From contig NZ_OY781872.1 in NCBI RefSeq assembly GCF_963677065.1, positions 2,041,419 to 2,105,418 on the forward strand: a stretch of DNA of 64,000 nt, read 5' to 3'. The position numbers and the translations under genes were made by a program. The stretch comes from an uncultured Methanoregula sp. (GTDB lineage Archaea > Halobacteriota > Methanomicrobia > Methanomicrobiales > Methanospirillaceae). Below are positions 35,504 to 42,868 of the stretch, one piece after another. Below the pieces are notes generated by a model, which worked only from the letters and a program-made list of their open reading frames with translations, was not told the origin of the DNA and did no database searches. Positions within the stretch are counted from its first letter, which is position 1, and every line of letters starts with the position of its first letter.

Positions 35504-35874
35504 TCAGCGATCCATTTCATCGAATGCCTTCTGCACCCGTTCGACAAATTTCCTCGCATCTTCCAGGATGATGGCGGCTTCTTCCTTATCCATCGCTGCA
35601 TCGATGTTGTAGTCCACGGTTTCCCGGCGTTCCTTTGCATGGGAGAGCGCTCTTCCATATGTCGATGTACCCTTTCTTTACCAGCTCAAGCCCGAACTGG
35701 AGCACGAGGCCCTTGTGCCCTTTCGGGTGAAGATTCCGGGCAGCAAGAAGCGCCCGCGATGCATAGATCATTGCGTAATATGAACGGCTTACCGCATCGT
35801 TGCAGTACCCGCCTGAGAAGATATTCAGCAGCGGCAAGAGTGTCAGATGCAAGGGCAAGATCGCGGTCAGGCAA
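35504..35874 (-). pseudogene. Twice-frameshifted HEPN toxin gene
   Basis: Three consecutive frames together encode a HEPN-domain protein: DRDLALASDTLAAAEYLL, then GGYCNDAVSRSYYAMIYASR through GYIDIWKS, then LSHAKERRETVDYNIDAAMD to the stop at 35504-35506. The breaks lie near 35818 and 35650. The TTG start at 35874 overlaps the MNT antitoxin stop. The SRSYYAMIYA core is typical of HEPN partners of minimal nucleotidyltransferases. As written it cannot give a functional product. Confidence 0.8.
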
Positions 35875-36199
35875 CCGTGATCCCCTCTTTTGTTACATTC
35901 CGCACAAACGGGGATGCCTGGGTGAACGCTTCGGCCTGCATCACCTTGACCGATAGGTACTCCCCGGTTTTTACCAGAAGATCGAATGCAAGCCCGGTCA
36001 TGGCATGCCATCCTTCATTCTCGTCGCCGTTCCAGAGAACGAGGAGATCGATGTCCGAGTCGGCCCGGTCCTCCCCGCGGGCAACGGATCCAAAGAGGAT
36101 AATTTTTGCTATGTGTGCCGGATACTGCTCCTGTGCACGCCGTGCAAACTGCCGGATTACCGGTTCATAGCGTTCCTGGATGGGCATAATCCTGTACAT
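35867..36199 (-). CDS. MNT-type nucleotidyltransferase (antitoxin)
   Basis: The 110-residue protein carries KIILFGSVARGEDRADSDIDLLVLW, within which GSxxxGE and DxD are the nucleotidyltransferase signature. The ATG at 36199 starts MYRIMPIQERYEP. The longer frame (to 36400) runs through a repeat and is rejected. It is upstream of and overlaps the broken HEPN gene, so it is the intact half of a dead HEPN/MNT module. Confidence 0.88.
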   Translation of the reverse strand: MYRIMPIQERYEPVIRQFARRAQEQYPAHIAKIILFGSVARGEDRADSDIDLLVLWNGDENEGWHAMTGLAFDLLVKTGEYLSVKVMQAEAFTQASPFVRNVTKEGITVA

Positions 36200-36649
36200 G
36201 ATTCTCCCCCGGCTAACGATAAATACTTGCCCGGGTTTTACGCATCTTCGGGCAGTATCAGCCCCGTCATTTTCAGTGTCAGCCACTGCCGGCTCTCCCT
36301 CTGCCCGATTCCCGAAACAGCGCTTCTTTTCATTTCCCGATAAGTTGGTCGATCCGGCCTGGGAAACGCCCTCAAAACTCTGCCATACCTGCCTGGCCAT
36401 CCCCGGCGTGAAAAGCGGAAAACCGGGGGAAACCTGGCTGCATTTTCACGAAACCTGGTTGTTGTTGTGCATCGGGTTTTCTCCCGGTGGGGAGGGCCTC
36501 CGGCAGAGAACGAATGTGATGGGAGGATATGTCCCCGGGTCCCTATCCGGGCATGGCGGGAGAGGGGAATGCAGGGTTTTTTGTATCCGGCAATTCCGAA
36601 ATATGGTACAAAGACGAACTTTAAATCCTATGAATCAGCAGGAAAGGGT
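36200..36649. other. Intergenic region with two dispersed repeat boxes
   Basis: It holds a CCGAAACAGCGCTTCTTTTC box (36310-36330) followed by GTTGGTCGATCCGG, both shared with 26195-26240, and the CCGGGCATGGCGGG box (36532-36570). The two boxes keep the same order and similar spacing (about 200 bases) as in the 26.2-26.46 kb copy, so the whole 270-base segment looks like a diverged duplicate. Confidence 0.55.
36532..36570. repeat. CCGGGCATGGCGGG box, copy 3
   Basis: The sequence is GTCCCCGGG, then CCCTATCCGGGCATGGCGGG and AGAGGGGAAT, matching the box at 26421-26460 almost base for base. Confidence 0.6.
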
Positions 36650-37066
36650 ATGGATAAGGTAGCAGTGCTGGCCGATTCCCGGAAGGGAAATACCCTGAGG
36701 GTCGCAGCAGCGATCGCGGAAGAGCTGGGTGTGAGTGTCGGCGACGTAAAAAAACCGGTGCCGGATGCGGAGATTCTTTTCCTTGGAAGCGGCGTATATG
36801 GCAAAAATCCCGGGTTTTGGATGACCCGCCTCCTCAATTCCGGTACTTTTTCCGGCCGGAACATTGCGTTGTTTGCGACAGCGGGATCCCGGGATGGGGA
36901 GACGATGCTTGCAGAGATGGCCAACATCCTTGAAAAGAAGGGTGCGAAGATTCTCGGGAACACGGCTTTACGGGGCTGGACGACCATCGTCAGATACAGG
37001 CACCCGCACCCGGAGGATCTCGAGAGCGCCCGGAAGTGGGCCCGGGAGATTGTCGGGAAAGGATAA
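36650..37066 (+). CDS. Flavodoxin-like protein
   Basis: The 138-residue protein has a flavodoxin fold. The phosphate loop (VAVLADSRKGNTLRVAAAIA) is followed by ILFLGSGVYGKNPGFWMTRL, then GRNIALFATAGS with the typical second FMN loop. It likely binds FMN and carries electrons or acts as a small quinone/iron reductase. The ATG at 36650 follows a GGAAAGGG site; the longer upstream frame consists of repeat sequence. Confidence 0.8.
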   Translation: MDKVAVLADSRKGNTLRVAAAIAEELGVSVGDVKKPVPDAEILFLGSGVYGKNPGFWMTRLLNSGTFSGRNIALFATAGSRDGETMLAEMANILEKKGAKILGNTALRGWTTIVRYRHPHPEDLESARKWAREIVGKG

Positions 37067-37432
37067 CGCTGGCGTTTTCCCTCTCCCTTACCTGTCCCGT
37101 TTTTATAAAGCCCTGTTTCGGATATTCATGCCCCATCCCGCTCGCAGGCTTCCTGGCAGGGTCCGCTCTATCCCCGCCTTGCGCGATATTTTCCCTTACG
37201 CGGCTACGAGAGTCCCGGCCCCTTTGATACGGGAAGAAGTACCCTCCTCCGGTCCGGCCCGCAGCTATTGCCCGGGTAACGGGAACGCGGCATCCCGGAT
37301 ATAAACCGGGGAAAAAACCATAACCCCGGCATGGTACCTGACACGCTTTTTTTTAAAACCCGGCCATGTTCAGGTTGAGAAAACAGTGTAAACGGAGCCC
37401 GATGCGGGTCCGGGGGGCTTAAGGATGCCGGA
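37067..37432. other. Intergenic region without recognised features
   Basis: These 366 bases lie between the flavodoxin gene and a convergent small gene. I see nothing supported here. Confidence 0.4.
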
Positions 37433-37681
37433 TCAGCAGCAACCGAGGTCCTGCAGGCAGGCATAGTAAGCATCCCGGCTGTTGAGTGCCACAGGATAGC
37501 ATACCTGAGCGCACCATTTCGGGGGATCGCTGCAGGAATTGCTGTTGGTCGGAGCCTGCACGGCATTCTGGTGCGGGAGATCCACAGAATAATAATGCAG
37601 GCCTCCGATGATGCTTCCGGCAAGTGCCAGGAAGATCATAACGATGATGAGCCGTGCAAGCGGTGATCGTGTCTCTGGCAT
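37433..37681 (-). CDS. Small exported Cys-rich protein, paralogue of the one at 28153
   Basis: The 82-residue protein has an N-terminal anchor (PLARLIIVMIFLALAGSIIG) and a Cys-rich C-terminal half (SCSDPPKWCAQVC ... YACLQDLGCC) with six cysteines, suggesting disulfides outside the cell. The N-terminus matches that of the 28153-28404 protein, while the tails differ. No family is recognised. Confidence 0.6.
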   Translation of the reverse strand: MPETRSPLARLIIVMIFLALAGSIIGGLHYYSVDLPHQNAVQAPTNSNSCSDPPKWCAQVCYPVALNSRDAYYACLQDLGCC

Positions 37682-37817
37682 TTAAAAAAACCATCCCTTC
37701 TGGCCTGAAGTAACTTTTCGTTGGCGGGAATGACAAATAACGTTTATGATCGGGTTCCGGCCCGGTCTCCCCCGATGGGGGGTTGCCCCGATCTTCTCCG
37801 GAATCCCCGCCCGTTCA

Positions 37818-38369
37818 TTACGGCACGTGCTTCTCTATCCATGCGATATAGTGATCCATCCAGTTCTGCAGGAATTTTCTGCTGGCCTCATTGAGGTTTC
37901 CGGCCTCATCGAACATACCTTCCCGGACCTGGAGATAGGCTTCCGGCTGGCGGAGCACGGAGACATCCAGGAACGAGAGAACGTTCCGCAGGTGCTGCTG
38001 GGCCATGGCAGTGCCGGCAGCTCCCGGGGAAATGCCAAGGATGCCTGCGGTTTTTCCCGCCCATACGCTCTGGCCGGCAGGCCGCGACCCGTGATCCAGG
38101 GCATTCTTGAGCACGCCGGGAATTGAACGGTTGTACTCCGGTGTCACGATCAGGATGGCGTCGGCCGACTGGATCTCCCGCTTCATCTTTCGTACGGGTT
38201 CAGCCGGGTTCTCATCGTCATCCTGGTTGTACAGGGGAAGGTCGCTTATCCCGACCCGCGTGAAGGAGAACGACGGGGGTGAGAGTTTCACAATAGCAGA
38301 TGCAAGTTTTTTGTTGAATGAATCTTTCCGGAGGCTTCCGACAATGAGGGCGATCTGGTAGTTGCGCAT
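37818..38369 (-). CDS. NADPH-dependent FMN reductase
   Basis: The 183-residue flavodoxin-fold enzyme has IALIVGSLRKDSFNKKLA (FMN phosphate loop), ADAILIVTPEYNRSIPGVLK with the YN-S-PG motif, and ISPGAAGTAMAQQHLRNVL. These are signatures of the ChrR/YieF/SsuE family that reduces flavins, quinones or metals. The ATG at 38369 sits behind GGAAGA; the frame to 38486 has no family-like sequence upstream. It may support redox balance or metal reduction. Confidence 0.92.
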   Translation of the reverse strand: MRNYQIALIVGSLRKDSFNKKLASAIVKLSPPSFSFTRVGISDLPLYNQDDDENPAEPVRKMKREIQSADAILIVTPEYNRSIPGVLKNALDHGSRPAGQSVWAGKTAGILGISPGAAGTAMAQQHLRNVLSFLDVSVLRQPEAYLQVREGMFDEAGNLNEASRKFLQNWMDHYIAWIEKHVP

Positions 38370-38545
38370 TCTTCCACACTCTTGATAACTATCCGTGTTC
38401 ACTCCCAGCTTCATATAATTCACCCTGGATATGATCTGAACTCGCATGAAATCTCCGGCCGGGGCCGGTGCGGCAAAAGGCCCCACGCCATCCCCCCGGG
38501 CCGGGAGGTACGCCCCCCGAGTTCCCTCTGGAAAATTTCAGCCGG

Positions 38546-38770
38546 TTTTTTTCCATCTTCCTGCTGTTTATCACCCGGCGCACTCAAGGACATCATAACG
38601 CCCCCGGGTTGGGGCAGGAGAATTTCATGACAACCGAAATACCAGCACAAACGGCCCGCAATGGTTTTGAAGCCCTTCCCGATGCCAGGAAGCGATGGTT
38701 CCTGATCCGGGCGCAGTCATTGCTGCCTGCCCCGGCAAAGGAGAGGCCGGGGCGGAACTTCAGGCCGGCC
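38546..38770 (+). repeat. Direct repeat DR2, copy 1
   Basis: About 220 bases, from TTTTCCATCTTCCTGCTGTT to the end of a small frame, recur at about 40525-40750 with roughly 90% identity by eye. The copies are in the same orientation, 1977 bases apart, and flank the response regulator gene. Confidence 0.75.
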
Positions 38771-38776
38771 GCGTGA
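38627..38776 (+). CDS. Small ORF of repeat DR2, copy 1
   Basis: The 49-residue frame MTTEIPAQTARNGFEALPDA continues RKRWFLIRAQSLLPAPAKER. An AGGAG site (GGGGCAGGAGAATTTC) lies at the right distance before the ATG, in both copies. The second copy keeps the frame with mostly conservative changes (A/V, S/P). No homologue is recognised. It may be a small protein, or the 5' stub of a longer lost gene. Confidence 0.5.
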   Translation: MTTEIPAQTARNGFEALPDARKRWFLIRAQSLLPAPAKERPGRNFRPAA

Positions 38777-39031
38777 ACCGGGTACTGCGGGGTTCCCGTA
38801 CCTTCTTGTCCAGGGCTGCCCGGGCTCCGGAAACCCCCAATCCTTACATCACGTGGCCGCTTCTTCGAAAGAACACCGGACGGACGGTGTTCGTTCCGTT
38901 CCCCGGTTTTGCAGACTCCGCGTTCCCGTCTGCTGCCGGGCCCGGCTGAAACCCGGGCTGAAAAGAACCGGGCAGGTGCTGTTGCACGGGAAGCGAACAG
39001 CCAGAAGCCGGAAGAATAAGGGCAAACGGGG

Positions 39032-40057
39032 TCACTCCCCCGTGTTGTCCCGAATGTCTGCCATGCCCTGGCTGTTGTTGGTTTTGAATTCCCTGTGGAC
39101 TCGTTCCATGAGGATGTCCGTTTCCGCGGATCGTGAGTCCAGCCGTTCCAGCACAGCGTCAATGGTGTTCAGCTGCCTGAGGATCAGCCACCGGAACGGG
39201 AAAAATCCGAGGAAGGCATATCCTTTGATGACCTGGAGCGGGTTCCGGATCCGGTCGCTGAAGTTCTCGAACTCCTGGATGTTGCTCTCCACCTGACGCC
39301 GGACATCTTCCTGAATATCTTCCACCCGTGCTCTTTTCGAGGAGATATCGCGATACCGGACAACTACCCGGGAGGTACGGTCGACCGGGTCCTTCACCGG
39401 ATGGATGCTGGTCTCGAACCAGCGTTTTCCTGCCTGAACCACATTCTCAACCGGATGCCCGCTCCGGAATGCCCTGTCCACATCGCGGGACACGGCAGCG
39501 CCTGCCAGCCGGTGCAGATCCGCACTGGTGCAACCTGCCAGGATATCGCCGGGTGCGCCGAGAATTCCTTCCCCCCTCTCATTGGCAGCAATGATCCGGC
39601 GGTTCCTGTCCACCACAACGATCGCGTCCGGCAGGGCGTTGACCATTGTCCGCAGGGCCTCCTCGCGCAGACGGATCGTTTCATCGCAGCGGTGTCTGTA
39701 CAGCGCCATCCCGATGGCTGCTATGAGTTCCTGTTCGCGTACGGGCTTTACAATATACCAGAACGGGAGGCTCTCCCGTGCACGATCCAGGTAATGCCCG
39801 CTTCGCGGGATCAGGTAAATGACCGGCAGGTGATGGTGCAACCGGATATTCTCTGCCGTTTCGATACCGGTCATGCGGCCGGCCAGCTCCATATCCATCA
39901 GGACCAGATCCGGCTGCAGATCCCCGATCCTGACCAGGGCCGTCTCCCCGTCGGGAATGATGCCGGCCACGGTGTAGCCCCTCCCGGTAAGGCTCTGGTT
40001 CAGGCTCCCTGCTGCGACCGCGTCGTCCTCAACAATAAGCACCGATGTCTGCGTCAT
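39032..40057 (-). CDS. Response regulator with PAS domain and degenerate DHp-like C-terminus
   Basis: The 341-residue protein has a receiver domain (SVLIVEDDAVAAGSL, phospho-acceptor D55 in LVLMDMEL, YIVKPVREQEL) and a PAS domain (LRTMVNALPDAIVVVDRNRR, about 145-265). The C-terminal helical region contains FSDRIRNPLQVIKGY. That last motif resembles the H-box of related archaeal kinases, but the histidine is absent and no ATPase domain follows. It may act as a signalling relay or regulator of other kinases. The start at 40057 places the receiver at the N-terminus. Direct repeats lie on both sides. Confidence 0.85.
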   Translation of the reverse strand: MTQTSVLIVEDDAVAAGSLNQSLTGRGYTVAGIIPDGETALVRIGDLQPDLVLMDMELAGRMTGIETAENIRLHHHLPVIYLIPRSGHYLDRARESLPFWYIVKPVREQELIAAIGMALYRHRCDETIRLREEALRTMVNALPDAIVVVDRNRRIIAANERGEGILGAPGDILAGCTSADLHRLAGAAVSRDVDRAFRSGHPVENVVQAGKRWFETSIHPVKDPVDRTSRVVVRYRDISSKRARVEDIQEDVRRQVESNIQEFENFSDRIRNPLQVIKGYAFLGFFPFRWLILRQLNTIDAVLERLDSRSAETDILMERVHREFKTNNSQGMADIRDNTGE

Positions 40058-40830
40058 GGTGCCGGGTCTCCCATGTCCCGTTGCCCGGTCATCAGTACCG
40101 GGTGAACGGGTCCGGCAACTGCCGCGATCTCCGGCGCTGCGATGCCTGCCGCTTCCTGCGTACCATGCCCGGAACCGGAGTCCGTGCCGATGAATGCCGG
40201 CAGGGTGATTCCGCACACGGGTCTGGTGATTGCGTCAGTCATCTGTTTCCTGAGTATGAGAGTCGCCCCTGCAGGAGATAATGACGGCGTTGAGTGAAAA
40301 AAAATTTTCAGGATGTCCCCCGGGAACATCCCGGGATACCTGCCCGGCTCGTAGCGATCCGGATTAACCCGTCCGTATAATCGTTCAGATCAGGACTGGA
40401 TGGCATGCCACCGGAATACTTTTTTTAATAAATAACCCGGGATCAAAAGAGGAAATGCGAGGATAGCTGCCCCCCCGGAATCTGCGGTTCAACTCACCTC
40501 CGTCCGCTGGAACATTTTCCCGTTTTTTCCATCTTCCTGCTGTTTATCAGCCGGTGCACTCCGGGATATCATAACGCCCTCCGGATTGGGGCAGGAGAAT
40601 TTCATGACAACCGAAGTTTCAGCACAAACGGTCCGCAATGGTTTTGAAGCCCTTCCCGATGTCAGGAAGCGATGGTTCCTGATCCGGGTGCAGCCATTGC
40701 TGCCCGCCCCGGCAAAGGAGAGACCGGCACTGAACTGCCGGCCGGTTATGAACGGGTTAACGCGGGTGAGCCGGCGTTCCGGCCCGGAGTTGCCGGAGAT
40801 TCTGGGGGCTCTCCTGCTCCACGGCAATCA
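40058..40830. other. Intergenic region with direct repeat DR2, copy 2
   Basis: The first 460 bases carry no supported gene; a T-rich TATTTTTTTTAATAAATAA (about 40420-40434) may be promoter-like. DR2 copy 2 and its small ORF follow. Confidence 0.45.
40525..40750 (+). repeat. Direct repeat DR2, copy 2
   Basis: It is the second copy of the repeat at 38546-38770, from TTTTCCATCTTCCTGCTGTT through GGCAAAGGAGAGACCGG. Confidence 0.75.
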
Positions 40831-40960
40831 CTACTTCTCCTTGGGTTCCCGCACCCATTGCTCGAACCCGAGCCTCAGGTGCTCGATGGTGACCTCGCTT
40901 GTACTGGTGTCGGCACTCGGGACTGCACTATACCCGGTCACCCAGCAGTTGGAAAGGTGA
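40604..40960 (+). CDS. Small ORF of repeat DR2, copy 2
   Basis: The frame starts MTTEVSAQTVRNGFEALPDV and shares its first 45 residues with copy 1. It then stays open for 118 codons only because it runs antisense over the tail-tube-like gene, so the extra part is not credible. The same AGGAG site precedes the ATG. The real product, if any, is probably near 50 residues. Confidence 0.4.
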   Translation: MTTEVSAQTVRNGFEALPDVRKRWFLIRVQPLLPAPAKERPALNCRPVMNGLTRVSRRSGPELPEILGALLLHGNHYFSLGSRTHCSNPSLRCSMVTSLVLVSALGTALYPVTQQLER

Positions 40961-41304
40961 TATGCGTACACGACATTCCCATGCTCATCGCAAACCTCGA
41001 TCGTGAACGGCCGTTTGTATTCCGGGAGCAGGGAGCCTTTGCCTGTTGCCGGGCCAAAACTCCGTACCATGTTGACCCATTGCTGGAAGCCGAGATCGAA
41101 TGAGACTCCCCGTTCAAGGTTGATGAAAAACGGGGTTCCCTGGCCTTCCGGTCCAAGGGCCGGGGGCGGACCGCCGCTCTCCCGCCGGCGGGTGCTCTTC
41201 AGGTCCACCGGGAGGGGCGAGACCTCCGAAAAGCCGGCAACGTACCGGCCATTCCATTTCCCAAGGAAGGGAAAATTCCTGTACCTGTCAGCTGAATCGG
41301 ACAT
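40831..41304 (-). CDS. Contractile-tail tube protein (T4 gp19-like), orphan
   Basis: The 157-residue protein shows the pattern of phage/eCIS inner-tube proteins: YRNFPFLGKWNGRYVAGFSE at the N-terminus, an INLERGVSFDLGFQQWVNMV segment, FTIEVCDEHGNVVYAYHLSN, CWVTGYSAVPSADTSTSEVT and IEHLRLGFEQW. This matches the conserved phage tail region family (TIGR02241-like). No sheath, baseplate or other tail gene is near. A solitary tube-like protein may have been repurposed or belong to a dispersed injection system. The ATG at 41304 lies close to the conserved core; 41322 is possible. Confidence 0.82.
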   Translation of the reverse strand: MSDSADRYRNFPFLGKWNGRYVAGFSEVSPLPVDLKSTRRRESGGPPPALGPEGQGTPFFINLERGVSFDLGFQQWVNMVRSFGPATGKGSLLPEYKRPFTIEVCDEHGNVVYAYHLSNCWVTGYSAVPSADTSTSEVTIEHLRLGFEQWVREPKEK

Positions 41305-41500
41305 AGGATTCCACTGCATCATCCTTGCCGCACGAGATTATGATGGTATCGTTCGTTGCAAAGCCGGCCCGGCCGGGGATTCCGGCAAACCCCGGGTTTT
41401 GCCGGATTTGCCGGGATTCAGATCCCGGGAACCGGATGACATCCGGGAGCGGTTGCATTGTCGTATCGCACCCTGCCGGCAATCTGTCATGCATAGGAAT

Positions 41501-41512
41501 ACTTTTATAAAT
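41501..41512 (+). promoter_or_regulatory. Promoter of the KaiC-peroxiredoxin gene
   Basis: An archaeal-type TATA box (TTTTATAAAT, 41503-41512), preceded by GGAATAC, lies about 70 bases ahead of the ATG at 41579. Confidence 0.6.
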
Positions 41513-41578
41513 TATGTTGTTTGTAATGGCTAACTGGTAGATCATGACAGGTTTTTTCCCGGAAGTTGGGTGCATGCT

Positions 41579-42844
41579 ATGAGCGCAGAATCAGGAAAAG
41601 TTGCAACCGGCATAACCGGCCTGGATGAGATCCTTGGTGGCGGGCTGGAGGAGAAGAAGGTATATCTTGTGGCAGGCGAGAGCGGGTCGGGAAAGACCGT
41701 CTTTGGCCTGCAGTTCATCTACGAGGGCCTGCTGAAAGGGGAGAATGCGGTGTATGTTGCCGTCAACGAGAAACCGGAAGATATCCTGGAGGATGCCCGG
41801 GCTCTGGGATGGGACCTGGACAAGTACGTGGACACAAAACGGCTCATCCTCCTGGACATGGTCCGGTACGTTGACCTGAATGCGGTCCGGAGCGTCCGCC
41901 AGATGGCCATCGATCTTGAGAAACACATCCGGGAGAACGATTCCAGACGGCTCGTCATCGACTCGGTCGATTACATGGCGCTCCGGGCCGGGGATTCCGA
42001 GAAGGACATGGTGAGCTTCGTGCGGGGGCTGGTGCTGGCTCTTGAGGAGAACCTGGGCTGTACCACGATCCTGACTGCACCGTTCAAGGCAGGGAGCTCC
42101 GGATCCGGCATCGTGGATATGGCCGAGCGCTCGGTGAGCGGGGTCTGCGTCCTTGTCCACGATGAAGAGAATGCCCGGCGCATCCTGTCCGTGCGCAAGA
42201 TGAGGAAGAGCGGGGTCATGCAGCAGAAGTTCGGGTACCAGATCCAGGTGGCCAAGGGGATTGTGGTGGATAAGATCCCTCTCGGGAAACCGATGCGGGC
42301 AGCCGTTGTCGGCGAGAAGATCCGGGATTTTTCAGTGAATGTGCTCTGGGAGGGAAAGACCGGGTCGGTCTCCTCGGCGGATTTCCGCGGAAAATGGCTT
42401 GTAATCGTCTTCTACCCCGGTGATTTCACGTTCGTCTGCCCCACGGAGCTGGTCGAGCTTGCGGATAACTATGCGAAGTTCACCGATCTTGGCGCAGAGA
42501 TCCTAAGCATCAGCATGGACTCGGTCCTCTCCCACCAGACCTGGGCCGCATTCTCAAAAGAGATCCAGAAGATCAATTACCCGATGGGTTCGGACCCCGA
42601 AGGAACGGTCACCCAGCTCTTCGGGGTATACACGCCGGACGGTACAACGCGGCGGTCTACTTTCATCGTGAACCCGGAAGGAGTGCTTGTTGCACAGGAG
42701 GTGCATGATGACCGGATCGGCCGGAGCACTTCCGAGATCCTGCGCAAGCTGGCTGCGGCAAAACACGTTGAAGAGAACGAGCACACCATGTGCCCTGCCA
42801 GCTGGGTGCCGGGAAAGCCGGACATCCACGTGGATACTGCATAA
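41579..42844 (+). CDS. KaiC-like ATPase fused to a 2-Cys peroxiredoxin
   Basis: The protein has 421 residues. Residues 5-245 form a single KaiC/RecA-type domain: GLDEILGGGL, Walker A GESGSGKT (33-40), NEKPEDILEDA with the catalytic glutamate position, Walker B RRLVIDSVDYM, and a C-terminal KMRKSGVMQQKF. Residues 250-421 form a full typical 2-Cys peroxiredoxin: P280-GDFT284-FVC287 (PxxxTxxC with the peroxidatic Cys), then C405 in MCPASWVPG, the resolving Cys. So peroxide reduction and a clock-type ATPase share one chain. The glycosyltransferase gene follows 24 bases later. The ATG at 41579 was chosen over a GTG at 41570. I know of no described protein with this fusion. Confidence 0.93.
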   Translation: MSAESGKVATGITGLDEILGGGLEEKKVYLVAGESGSGKTVFGLQFIYEGLLKGENAVYVAVNEKPEDILEDARALGWDLDKYVDTKRLILLDMVRYVDLNAVRSVRQMAIDLEKHIRENDSRRLVIDSVDYMALRAGDSEKDMVSFVRGLVLALEENLGCTTILTAPFKAGSSGSGIVDMAERSVSGVCVLVHDEENARRILSVRKMRKSGVMQQKFGYQIQVAKGIVVDKIPLGKPMRAAVVGEKIRDFSVNVLWEGKTGSVSSADFRGKWLVIVFYPGDFTFVCPTELVELADNYAKFTDLGAEILSISMDSVLSHQTWAAFSKEIQKINYPMGSDPEGTVTQLFGVYTPDGTTRRSTFIVNPEGVLVAQEVHDDRIGRSTSEILRKLAAAKHVEENEHTMCPASWVPGKPDIHVDTA

Positions 42845-42868
42845 CGCGGACGGGTACGGGGTATTGCA

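Larger units (their letters stand above)
38370..39031. other. Intergenic region with direct repeat DR2, copy 1
   Basis: It contains the DR2 repeat and its small ORF. The rest (38780-39031) shows no supported gene. Confidence 0.5.

Noticed and set aside
25800..36600. CRISPR array
   Set aside because: The repeats are few, irregularly spaced and lack uniform spacers; no cas gene is present.
40961..41533. 176-codon plus-strand frame (41003-41533) over the tail-tube gene
   Set aside because: It runs antisense to the gp19-like gene and reads as Arg/Pro/Gly-rich noise.
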